Below, piece by piece: positions 1 to 5,382 of a stretch of 14,106 bases of DNA. Every line of letters starts with the position of its first letter. Position 1 is the first letter of the stretch. The position numbers and the translations under genes are program-made. Origin of the DNA: Candidatus Coatesbacteria bacterium RBG_13_66_14 (GTDB lineage Bacteria > RBG-13-66-14). The DNA is taken from contig MFAF01000102.1 of assembly GCA_001774505.1 (NCBI GenBank), forward strand, positions 13,818-27,923, read 5' to 3'. The notes beneath the pieces were generated by a model. The model searched no databases. It worked only from the letters and a program-made list of their open reading frames with translations, and was not told the DNA's origin.

Positions 1-2
1 TC

Positions 3-272
3 GCCCTGGCCCCCACGGTGGAGGAGGGTCGCGCCGAGCGGTTGGACCTCTTCCTCGCAGTGCTTCCGGACGACGCCCGGGAGGCCTTCGAGGACGGGCG
101 ATACGACGAGGCCGTCGCCCTGATTTCCGAAGCCTACCGCACCGACCTCGTCTTCCACGAGCGGTGGGAGGAGCTCAAGGACACCGAGCTCATCAACATC
201 TTCACCGTGGACGAGGTCCTGGATTACTACGTCCGGTATTTCGTCCCCGCGGCGCGCTCGCTGGGCCGCTGA
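3..272 (+). CDS. 3' end of an unrecognised protein gene (5' truncated by window edge)
   Basis: The frame is open to the left edge of the window and closes at a TGA (270-272), so only the last ~89 codons are visible. A GTG at position 18 could act as a start, but there is no ribosome binding site before it, so I read it as internal. The visible protein is acidic and probably alpha-helical (segments such as RAERLDLFLAVLPDD and EAVALISEAYR) and ends FVPAARSLGR. I see no signal peptide, membrane segment or catalytic motif, and I do not recognise the family. A terminator hairpin follows directly, so it is the last gene of its transcript and is separate from the DNRLRE genes downstream. Confidence 0.6.
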   Translation, partial: ALAPTVEEGRAERLDLFLAVLPDDAREAFEDGRYDEAVALISEAYRTDLVFHERWEELKDTELINIFTVDEVLDYYVRYFVPAARSLGR

Positions 273-298
273 CGCCGCGAAGGGGCCCGTTCCGCTTT

Positions 299-320
299 GG
301 GGAGGTCGTCTCCCCTTTTT
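299..320 (+). terminator. Rho-independent terminator after the first gene
   Basis: A six-base-pair stem (GGGGAG at 299-304 with CTCCCC at 310-315) closes a five-base loop and is followed by five T residues (316-320). It lies 26 bases after the stop codon of the upstream partial gene. Confidence 0.75.
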
Positions 321-372
321 CATATTGATAATGGAGGGTTTTCACCGCTCGATATTTTTTTTATCAAATATA

Positions 373-401
373 TTGCAAAGTTAATTCGATTTTGGTAAAT
401 T
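373..401 (+). promoter_or_regulatory. Putative sigma70-type promoter for the first DNRLRE gene
   Basis: TTGCAA (373-378) and TAAATT (396-401) are separated by 17 bases in an AT-rich stretch (about 320-405) unlike the GC-rich coding DNA around it. Transcription would start near 408 and leave a leader of about 53 bases. That leader contains a small hairpin (GCTGC 410-414 with GCAGC 421-425). The -10 region overlaps a 17-base motif that recurs inverted upstream of the second DNRLRE gene. Confidence 0.5.
384..400 (-). promoter_or_regulatory. Shared 17-base motif, copy 1 (possible operator)
   Basis: Read on the minus strand this is ATTTACCAAAATCGAAT. It matches ATTTAGCAAAATCGAAT at 1552-1568 on the plus strand at 16 of 17 positions. 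It lies between and over the -35 and -10 elements of the first DNRLRE gene, where a bound regulator would block RNA polymerase. The sequence match is seen; the regulatory role is inference. Confidence 0.35.
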
Positions 402-460
402 ATCGTTTAGCTGCTTGATGGCAGCGAACAAGAAATTACCGATTCAGAAGGGAGGACGTC

Positions 461-1474
461 ATGCGGCTCTTTGTGAAGGTAGCTCTCTGCGTCCTTTTCC
501 TCGCAGGACTGACCGCGGCTGAGACGATACTCTTCCAGCCCGGCGCCGAGGGGAAGGATGCGGAGATAGACAACCAGCAGGGCGGATCGCCCCACGGCGG
601 CACCGCGTACATCCTCAACTACGTCAGTGGCTGAGGCGTCACCGCAGCAGGCTTGGTCGAGTTCGACCTAAGCGAACTTACGTGTTACGACGGTGTCTAT
701 GTGGAAGAGGCCTTACTAGAGGTTTACGAGTGCATCATCGGCGCATCCGGCCTGACCTTCGGTGCCTACAAGATTCTCGAAGACTGGGACGAGGCCACGG
801 TGACGTGGGGCACGCAACCACAGTGGAGTTACACCTACGAGGATTACATCGTCACCGACTCCTCGCCCGGCTGGTGGGAGTTCGACATCTCCGAGCTGTG
901 CCGGGAGTGGGTCTACGGCACCGACAACTACGGCGTCTCCATCTACTACCAGGGCAGCGGTTGCAGCTTCCCCTACGTGTATTCCTCCGATTACTCGGGC
1001 ACCTCGTACCGGCCCAAGCTCACCGTGGATTACTGCTTCGACGAGGAGACCCCCTACGGTGACGGCTTCGATCCCCAGGACGGCGAGACCGACGTGCCGT
1101 CCGACTCGAACGTCGTCTTCCACCTGTGCGACGAGCTGGCCGGCATTGATGTGGACACAATCCACTTCAGCATCGAGGACACCTCCCGAGCCCCCGGCGC
1201 GGGCGGCAACTTCGTGGGCGTGGGCGATCCCATGCCGGCACGCCACATCGCCGGCGACCTGGAGATTGATGACGACGACATCCACGACGTCGTCTGCACC
1301 TTCGATCCCGACGACCCGCTGGATGCGGACGTGATAACCTGCACCGTGGACGGCAGCCTGGCCGACATGCTGGGCAACCCGGTGGGAGATGACATCGTCT
1401 GGAGCTTCTCCGTAGAGGGGATTGAGACGGCGGTCCAGGACACCACCTGGGGCGTCATAAAGGCCGGGTTCTAG
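461..1474 (+). CDS. Secreted DNRLRE + Ig-like protein with in-frame UGA (candidate selenoprotein), paralogue 1
   Basis: ATG at 461 follows a good ribosome binding site (GGGAGG at 451-456). A signal peptide (residues ~1-20, ending LTAA) precedes a mature start ETILFQPG. The frame meets TGA at 632-634 (codon 58) but continues to TAG at 1472-1474, giving 337 residues if the UGA is decoded. Residues 21-~192 form a DNRLRE (CBM96-like) beta-sandwich domain, with LVEFDLSEL, WDEATVTWG, GWWEFDI and YSSDYSG..RPKLTVDY motifs. Residues ~195-320 add an SbsA/Big_5-like Ig domain (YGDGFDPQDGETDVPSDSNV) that the two sister genes lack. The protein ends TTWGVIKAGF, a tail shared with its sisters. Cys168 is conserved in all three. 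The gene sits between its own promoter and terminator. DNRLRE domains are adhesive or carbohydrate-binding modules of exported proteins; the ligand here is unknown. Decoding of UGA as selenocysteine is inferred from the conserved position and the hairpin after it; Trp readthrough is the alternative. Confidence 0.82.
632..634 (+). other. Recoded in-frame UGA codon, paralogue 1
   Basis: TGA in the context GTC AGT GGC TGA GGC GTC falls at codon 58, before the conserved GLVEFDL strand. It aligns exactly with TGA codons 59 and 55 of the two sister genes. No frameshift is needed to continue reading. Confidence 0.8.
651..673 (+). promoter_or_regulatory. SECIS-like hairpin, paralogue 1
   Basis: The upper stem GGTCG/CGACC (655-659, 664-668) closes an AGTT loop. 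A single bulged T (669) separates it from a lower stem GCTT/AAGC (651-654, 670-673). The loop starts 26 bases after the UGA and has G as its second base, which agrees with the known bacterial SECIS pattern (loop about 16-37 bases from UGA, G in the first two loop positions). The element lies within the coding sequence, as bacterial SECIS elements do. Confidence 0.6.
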
Positions 1475-1506
1475 CCACGCACATTTATTGAGGGCAGATA
1501 AATCGG

Positions 1507-1530
1507 GGCGCCCGGAAGGGCGCCTTTTTT
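1507..1530 (+). terminator. Rho-independent terminator of paralogue 1
   Basis: A perfect seven-base-pair stem (GGCGCCC 1507-1513 with GGGCGCC 1518-1524) closes a GGAA tetraloop and is followed by six T residues. It lies 32 bases after the TAG stop. Confidence 0.88.
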
Positions 1531-1551
1531 ACTCGAAGCTGCGCGACGATT

Positions 1552-1568
1552 ATTTAGCAAAATCGAAT
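1552..1568 (+). promoter_or_regulatory. Shared 17-base motif, copy 2 (possible operator)
   Basis: ATTTAGCAAAATCGAAT, inverted relative to copy 1 (384-400) with one mismatch. It lies just upstream of the -35 element of the second DNRLRE gene. I see no convincing copy before the third gene; GCAAATCC on the minus strand near 2445-2455 is at best a weak resemblance. Confidence 0.35.
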
Positions 1569-1576
1569 ATTCCCCC

Positions 1577-1605
1577 TTGTCAATGGGACGGTTCTCTGCT
1601 ATTCT
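1577..1605 (+). promoter_or_regulatory. Putative sigma70-type promoter for paralogue 2
   Basis: TTGTCA (1577-1582) and TATTCT (1600-1605) are separated by 17 bases, about 58 bases before the start codon. A separate promoter agrees with the terminator that ends the preceding gene. Confidence 0.55.
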
Positions 1606-1663
1606 AATACTCGGTCATTCTTGGACCGAGCATCTTCACCTATCCACAGTGGAAGGAGAACCC

Positions 1664-2302
1664 ATGAAACTCCTGAGTGCGGTTTGCGTGAGCCTGCTGC
1701 TCCTCGTCTCGCTGGCGACGGCCGGCACGCTCGTCTTCCAGCCCGACACCGACGAGGGCAAGGACGCGGAGATTGACAACAAGCAGGGCGGCACGCCCCA
1801 CGGGGGGTATCCGTACATCCTGTTGCCCATGGGCGGGTGAGGCAACGACTTCGCCGGTTTGGTCGAGTTCGACCTAAACCCAATCATGAGCTGGTCCATC
1901 AGCGTTGACAGCGCCACCTTTGAGGTTTACGAAAACCTGACGAGCGACGCCGGGGTGACCTTCGGCGCCTACCGCATCCTCGCCGACTGGGACGAGGCCA
2001 CGGTCATCTGGGGCAACCGCCCCGCCTGGGGTTCCAGCGCCTACGGCTACATCACCACCGACTACTCCACCGGCTGGTGGTCCTTCGACGTCACCTCCCT
2101 GGTGGAGGATTGGCTGGACGGTGTCTATCCGAACTACGGCATCTGCATCACCCACCCCGGCGGCGGGTGCTCGCCCCCCCGGGTGTGCGCCTCCGAGTAC
2201 TCCCCGGTGGACCCGTCGCTCTGCCCCAAGCTGACCATCGTTTACACCGAGACCGCCGTCGAGGATGCATCCTGGGGCCAGATCAAGGCCGATTTCGAGT
2301 AG
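1664..2302 (+). CDS. Secreted DNRLRE protein with in-frame UGA (candidate selenoprotein), paralogue 2
   Basis: ATG at 1664 follows GGAAGGAG. A signal peptide (residues 1-~20, ending LATAG) leads to a mature start TLVFQPDTDEGKDAEID, nearly the same as in the sister proteins. TGA at 1838-1840 is codon 59; the frame continues to TAG at 2300-2302, giving 212 residues when decoded. The single DNRLRE domain shows GLVEFDLNP, DWDEATVIWGNRPAW, GWWSFDVTSL and a closing strand CPKLTIVY. The tail is ASWGQIKADFE. Cys169 (GGGCSPPRVCASEY) aligns with Cys168 and Cys164 of the sisters; Cys175 is extra. The gene has its own promoter and terminator. It probably acts at the cell surface or outside the cell; the ligand is unknown. 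The intact frame after the TGA, with strong synonymous-site divergence from its sisters elsewhere, argues against a pseudogene. Confidence 0.82.
1838..1840 (+). other. Recoded in-frame UGA codon, paralogue 2
   Basis: TGA in the context ATG GGC GGG TGA GGC AAC falls at codon 59, seven codons before VEFDL, exactly as in the two sister genes. Confidence 0.8.
1856..1880 (+). promoter_or_regulatory. SECIS-like hairpin, paralogue 2
   Basis: Upper stem GGTCG/CGACC (1861-1865, 1870-1874) with AGTT loop, bulged T (1875), and a five-pair lower stem GGTTT/AAACC (1856-1860, 1876-1880). Compared with paralogues 1 and 3, the third lower-stem pair is U-A instead of C-G, a compensated double change. It has the strongest lower stem of the three. 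Confidence 0.6.
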
Positions 2303-2383
2303 CTATCCCCCCGGCGGGAAGGGAGGGCTGGGCGTTTCGGCGCGGCCCGGACTTGGCTGATTACTTTCCCATCTGCGTGAAGG

Positions 2384-2412
2384 GAGGGCGCCCCAGGGTG
2401 CCCTCTTTTTTT
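2384..2412 (+). terminator. Rho-independent terminator of paralogue 2
   Basis: A nine-pair stem with one G-U pair (GAGGGCGCC 2384-2392 with GGTGCCCTC 2397-2405) closes a four-base loop and is followed by seven T residues. It begins about 80 bases after the stop. Confidence 0.85.
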
Positions 2413-2433
2413 CGACTTTACGGCATTCGTGAA

Positions 2434-2470
2434 GGGCCGAAATACGGATTTGCGCGCGGCCCGTTTTTTT
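2434..2470 (+). terminator. Possible second terminator or attenuator before paralogue 3
   Basis: GGGCCG (2434-2439) can pair with CGGCCC (2457-2462) over a 17-base loop, followed by G and seven T residues. The loop is long, so this is weaker than the other terminators. It would stop readthrough from upstream just before the promoter of the third gene. Confidence 0.35.
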
Positions 2471-2478
2471 GATAATAT
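2449..2478 (+). promoter_or_regulatory. Possible promoter for paralogue 3
   Basis: GATAAT/TAATAT (2471-2478) after a T tract is a good -10 candidate about 45 bases before the start codon. The best -35 (TTTGCG near 2449-2454) is poor. A promoter is expected here because of the strong terminator upstream. Confidence 0.4.
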
Positions 2479-2521
2479 AGCTACAGTGTATCCTGAGAAA
2501 AACCCGATTAGGAGGTGTCGG

Positions 2522-3142
2522 ATGCGTTTAATCGTCTTGTGTGTCCTGCTCGTCTTCACCCTGGCCCTGGCCGAGACGCAGGTTTACCAGCCCGGACCCG
2601 AGGGTAAGGACGCCGAGATAGACAGTGCGCAAGGTGGGTCGCCTCACGGGGCTTACCCGTACCTCTTGATGCCGGTCGGCGGGTGAGGCGTGCAGGCCTG
2701 GGGCTTGGTCGAGTTCGACCTGAGCGATATCCTGGCCGAAGACATAGTCATCGAACTGGCGACCCTCGAGGTTTACGAGGGTCAGGTGGGCAGCTACGGC
2801 GCCGCCGTCAACTGCCAGCGCATCAAGACAGTCTGGGTCGAGGCGAGCGTGATCTGGGCGAGCCGTCCCCAACTGGGGTCGAGGGTGTGGGACTCCGTCG
2901 TCGGCGACGGCGCGCCCGGCTGGTGGGTGTTCGACATCACCGAGCAGGTTCAGCTCTGGGTGGACGGAGAGCAGGATAACAATGGAGTGGCCCTGGTCCA
3001 TTCACCCGGTTGCACGTTCCCCATCGTGTACTCCTCGGACTACACCGCCGATCCCGATTTGCGGCCCATCCTGACCATCGATTACTCCCCCCGCACCGAG
3101 GTGGAGGAAGTTTCCTGGGGCCAGATCAAGGCCACCTTCTAA
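2522..3142 (+). CDS. Secreted DNRLRE protein with in-frame UGA (candidate selenoprotein), paralogue 3
   Basis: ATG at 2522 follows a strong ribosome binding site (AGGAGGTG). The signal peptide is short (residues 1-~17, ending LALA) and the mature start is ETQVYQPGPEGKDAEID. TGA at 2684-2686 is codon 55; the frame continues to TAA at 3140-3142, giving 206 residues when decoded. The DNRLRE domain shows GLVEFDLSD, ATLEVYE, GWWVFDITEQV, NNGVAL, YSSDY and RPILTIDY. The tail SWGQIKATF matches the sister proteins. Cys164 (SPGCTFPIVYSSDY) is the only Cys, besides Cys98, in the mature part, and it is conserved in all three. It is the smallest family member and lacks the Ig-like extension of paralogue 1. 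It has its own terminator and lies tail-to-tail with tpiA. Confidence 0.82.
2684..2686 (+). other. Recoded in-frame UGA codon, paralogue 3
   Basis: TGA in the context GTC GGC GGG TGA GGC GTG falls at codon 55, at the same aligned site as codons 58 and 59 of the sister genes. Confidence 0.8.
2703..2725 (+). promoter_or_regulatory. SECIS-like hairpin, paralogue 3
   Basis: Upper stem GGTCG/CGACC (2707-2711, 2716-2720) with AGTT loop, bulged T (2721), and a lower stem GCTT/GAGC (2703-2706, 2722-2725) with one U-G pair. The distance from the UGA equals that in the other two genes to the base. Confidence 0.6.
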
Positions 3143-3168
3143 TACTGCGGTAAATACAGGGGAAATTT

Positions 3169-3194
3169 AAGACGCCCGATCGGGCGTCTTTTTT
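3169..3194 (+). terminator. Rho-independent terminator of paralogue 3, possibly bidirectional
   Basis: GACGCCCGATCGGGCGTC (3171-3188) is a perfect palindrome flanked by AA/TT. It forms a nine-pair stem with a GATC loop, then a six-T run on the plus strand. On the minus strand the stem is followed by TTAAATTT, so it may also end the convergent tpiA operon. Confidence 0.88.
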
Positions 3195-3216
3195 ACGTTG
3201 GACTGAGCTGAAGCGG

Positions 3217-3969
3217 CTACGCGCCGGCGCGGGCGATGGCGGCGAAGCCCTCCGGGTCCAGGCTCGCCCCGCCCACCAGGACACCGTTCACGTCGGCCTG
3301 CGCCATGAGCTCCGCGGCGTTATCCGGTTTCACCGAGCCGCCGTAGAGGATTCTCACCCCTTCCGAGGCGGCGCCGAGCGCCTTTTCGAGCAGCCCGCGT
3401 AAAAAACGGTGGGCCTCCTGGGCCGTCTCCGGCGTGGCGGTCCGTCCCGTCCCGATGGCCCACACCGGCTCGTAGGCCAGGGTGGTTTTAGTTACCAGAG
3501 CCGGTCCCGCCCCACCCAGGCTTTCGGAAAACTGCCGCCGCAGCACCGCCTCGGTCTCGCCCCGGTCGCGCTCCTCCAGGAGCTCGCCCACGCAGACTAT
3601 GGCCTTGAGACCCAACTCGTGGGCCCGTTTCAGCTTGGCCAGCACCAGGGCGTCGGTCTCGCCGAAAACGTGCCGGCGCTCCGAATGGCCCAGAATCACC
3701 CACCCGACGCCGAGGTCCACCAGAGCGGCGCCCGAAACCTCGCCCGTATAGGCTCCGGACAGCTCCTGGTGCATGTTCTGCGCGCCCACCGCAACGTGCG
3801 TGCCCCGGAAGGCCGCCACCGCCGCGGGTAGGGCCGGGAAGCTCGGGCAGACGAGGAGGTCCACCGTCCCGACCAGGTTCGCCGTCTCGGGCGCAAAACG
3901 CCCGGCGTACCCGGCCACCTCCCTCGGCGAGAGGTGCATCTTCCAGTTCCCGGCGACGAGGTTTTTCAC
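3217..3969 (-). CDS. tpiA: Triosephosphate isomerase
   Basis: A cytosolic glycolytic/gluconeogenic enzyme that interconverts dihydroxyacetone phosphate and glyceraldehyde 3-phosphate. It has 250 residues, the usual length. Key residues are in place: GNWK with Asn8 and Lys10, His95 in ILGHSERR, catalytic Glu167 in AYEPVWAIGTG with the mobile loop 6 (168-175), and phosphate-binding YGGSV (209-213) and GVLVGGAS (229-236). The start is GTG at 3969. Its ribosome binding site (TAGGAG) overlaps the TAG stop of the M18 gene nine bases upstream, so the two are translationally linked. It is the last gene of the minus-strand run. Confidence 0.97.
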   Translation of the reverse strand: MKNLVAGNWKMHLSPREVAGYAGRFAPETANLVGTVDLLVCPSFPALPAAVAAFRGTHVAVGAQNMHQELSGAYTGEVSGAALVDLGVGWVILGHSERRHVFGETDALVLAKLKRAHELGLKAIVCVGELLEERDRGETEAVLRRQFSESLGGAGPALVTKTTLAYEPVWAIGTGRTATPETAQEAHRFLRGLLEKALGAASEGVRILYGGSVKPDNAAELMAQADVNGVLVGGASLDPEGFAAIARAGA

Positions 3970-3978
3970 GAAAAACTC

Positions 3979-5379
3979 CTAGAGTAGCCGCTCGAAGAAG
4001 GCGCGGTAGCCGAGATAGGCGGCGTAGATATCGCACTTGGCCACCAGTTCCAGGGGCGAGTGCATCCCCAGGAGCGGCGGCCCGGCGTCCACCACGTCCA
4101 TCCCGTGGGCGGCGAGGAACCGGGCCACGGTCCCGCCCCCGCCCTCGTCCACCTTGCCCAGCTCGGCGACGTGCCAGGGGACCCCGGCCTCGTTGAACAG
4201 GCGGCGTATCCGGCCCACGTACTCGGCGTTGGCGTCGTTGGCGCCCACCTTGCCCCGGGAGCCGGTGTACTTGTGCAGGGCGAGGCCGTGACCCATGCGG
4301 GCGGCGTTCTGTTTCTCCTGGACCTCCTGCCAGTCGGGGTGCAGCCCGGCGCCCACGTCGGCGGAGATGACGCTGGTGTTCTCCGCGGCGCGGCGGAGCG
4401 CCAGATCGCCCGTCTCGCCCTCCAGGGCCAGGATCTCGGCCATGGTGTTGAGGATAAAGGCGGACCCCGCGCCGGTGGCGCCCACGCTCCCTATCTCCTC
4501 CTTGTCCACGGCGAAAGCCACCCCGCCCCGCTCCAGGCTCTCGGCCTCCAGCAGGGCCCGGACGGCGGTGAAGGCGCAGACCCGGTCGTCGTGGCCGTAA
4601 CCGCCCAGAATCGCCCGGTCGAAGCCCACGTCGCGCGCCATGCAGGCCGGCACGACCTCGAGCTCGGCGCTGACGAAGTCCTCCTCGGTCATCCCGTAAC
4701 GCTCGTGGAGGATGTCCAGCACGGCCAGCTTGACCCGGTTCTTTGCCTTCTCGTCGGCGTCGGGGATGATTCCGGCCACCAGGTTCAGCTTCTCGCCGGG
4801 ATAGAACTCGGTGACCTTCTTATCGTTCTGGACCTGGTACGACAGGTGGGGCTCCAGGTCGCTGATGACGAAGACGGGGTCCTCCTTCGACGAGCCGATG
4901 GAGAGCGCGAGGGTCGAGCCGTCGGCCTTGATGACCACGCCGTGGATCGCCAGGGGCCGCGAGAGCCACTGGTGCTTGCGGACGCCGCCGTAGTAATGGG
5001 TTTTAAGCTGGGCGACGTCCGCCTCCTCGATGAGGGGGCTCACCTTGAGGTCCAGGCGCGGGCTGTCGGTGTGGGCGATGATGATGTTCAGGCCCTTCGC
5101 GGCCGGTTGCTTCCCGGGCCGGTGGAGGGCGACCGCCTTCCCCTTCCAGACGAAGAGATAGCCCGGGGCGCCCTTCTTCGACTTGCCGGGGACATACTCG
5201 ACGAAGCCGTGCTCCGCCGCCATCTTGGTGAAGCTGGCCACGCACTCCCGCTCGGTCTTGGAGATATTCAAGAAGCTGCGGTAGCGGTCGGAGAAGGCGA
5301 ATGACTCGGCGTGCCAGGCCTCGTCCTTGGTGTCGAAGCAGGACTTGCGGGGCATCTCGAAGGTTTTTTTCTTGGCCAC
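3979..5379 (-). CDS. M18 family zinc aminopeptidase
   Basis: A cytosolic metallo-aminopeptidase of the M18 (aminopeptidase I / aspartyl aminopeptidase) family, 466 residues, no signal peptide. The dinuclear-metal ligands expected for the family are visible: His103 in IAHTDSPRLD, Asp264/265 in GGYGHDDRV, Glu294/295 in VDKEEIGSVGATG, Asp341 in SADVG, and His440 in GMHSPLE. The start is GTG at 5379, three bases after the stop of the glcD-like gene, with GAGGAG just before. M18 enzymes remove N-terminal (often acidic or neutral) residues in peptide turnover. Substrate preference cannot be read from the sequence. Confidence 0.93.
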   Translation of the reverse strand: MAKKKTFEMPRKSCFDTKDEAWHAESFAFSDRYRSFLNISKTERECVASFTKMAAEHGFVEYVPGKSKKGAPGYLFVWKGKAVALHRPGKQPAAKGLNIIIAHTDSPRLDLKVSPLIEEADVAQLKTHYYGGVRKHQWLSRPLAIHGVVIKADGSTLALSIGSSKEDPVFVISDLEPHLSYQVQNDKKVTEFYPGEKLNLVAGIIPDADEKAKNRVKLAVLDILHERYGMTEEDFVSAELEVVPACMARDVGFDRAILGGYGHDDRVCAFTAVRALLEAESLERGGVAFAVDKEEIGSVGATGAGSAFILNTMAEILALEGETGDLALRRAAENTSVISADVGAGLHPDWQEVQEKQNAARMGHGLALHKYTGSRGKVGANDANAEYVGRIRRLFNEAGVPWHVAELGKVDEGGGGTVARFLAAHGMDVVDAGPPLLGMHSPLELVAKCDIYAAYLGYRAFFERLL

Positions 5380-5382
5380 GGC

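Noticed and set aside
322..371. Imperfect inverted repeat (ATATTGATA ... TATCAAATA) upstream of the first DNRLRE gene
   Set aside because: Such AT-rich pairs arise easily in this stretch, and it does not recur before the sister genes.
461..3142. Genome-wide reassignment of UGA (to Trp or Gly, as in some candidate phyla)
   Set aside because: At least seven other genes in the window end naturally at TGA, several in stop/start overlaps such as TGATG and ATGA, so UGA is a working stop here.
461..3142. The three TGA codons as sequencing errors or pseudogene lesions
   Set aside because: The same codon is hit in three diverged copies, no other stops or frameshifts occur, and each copy keeps a ribosome binding site, signal peptide and terminator.
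4060..5304. Long plus-strand open frame opposite the M18 gene
   Set aside because: It is an antisense shadow produced by GC-rich codons; the minus-strand frame carries all M18 metal ligands.
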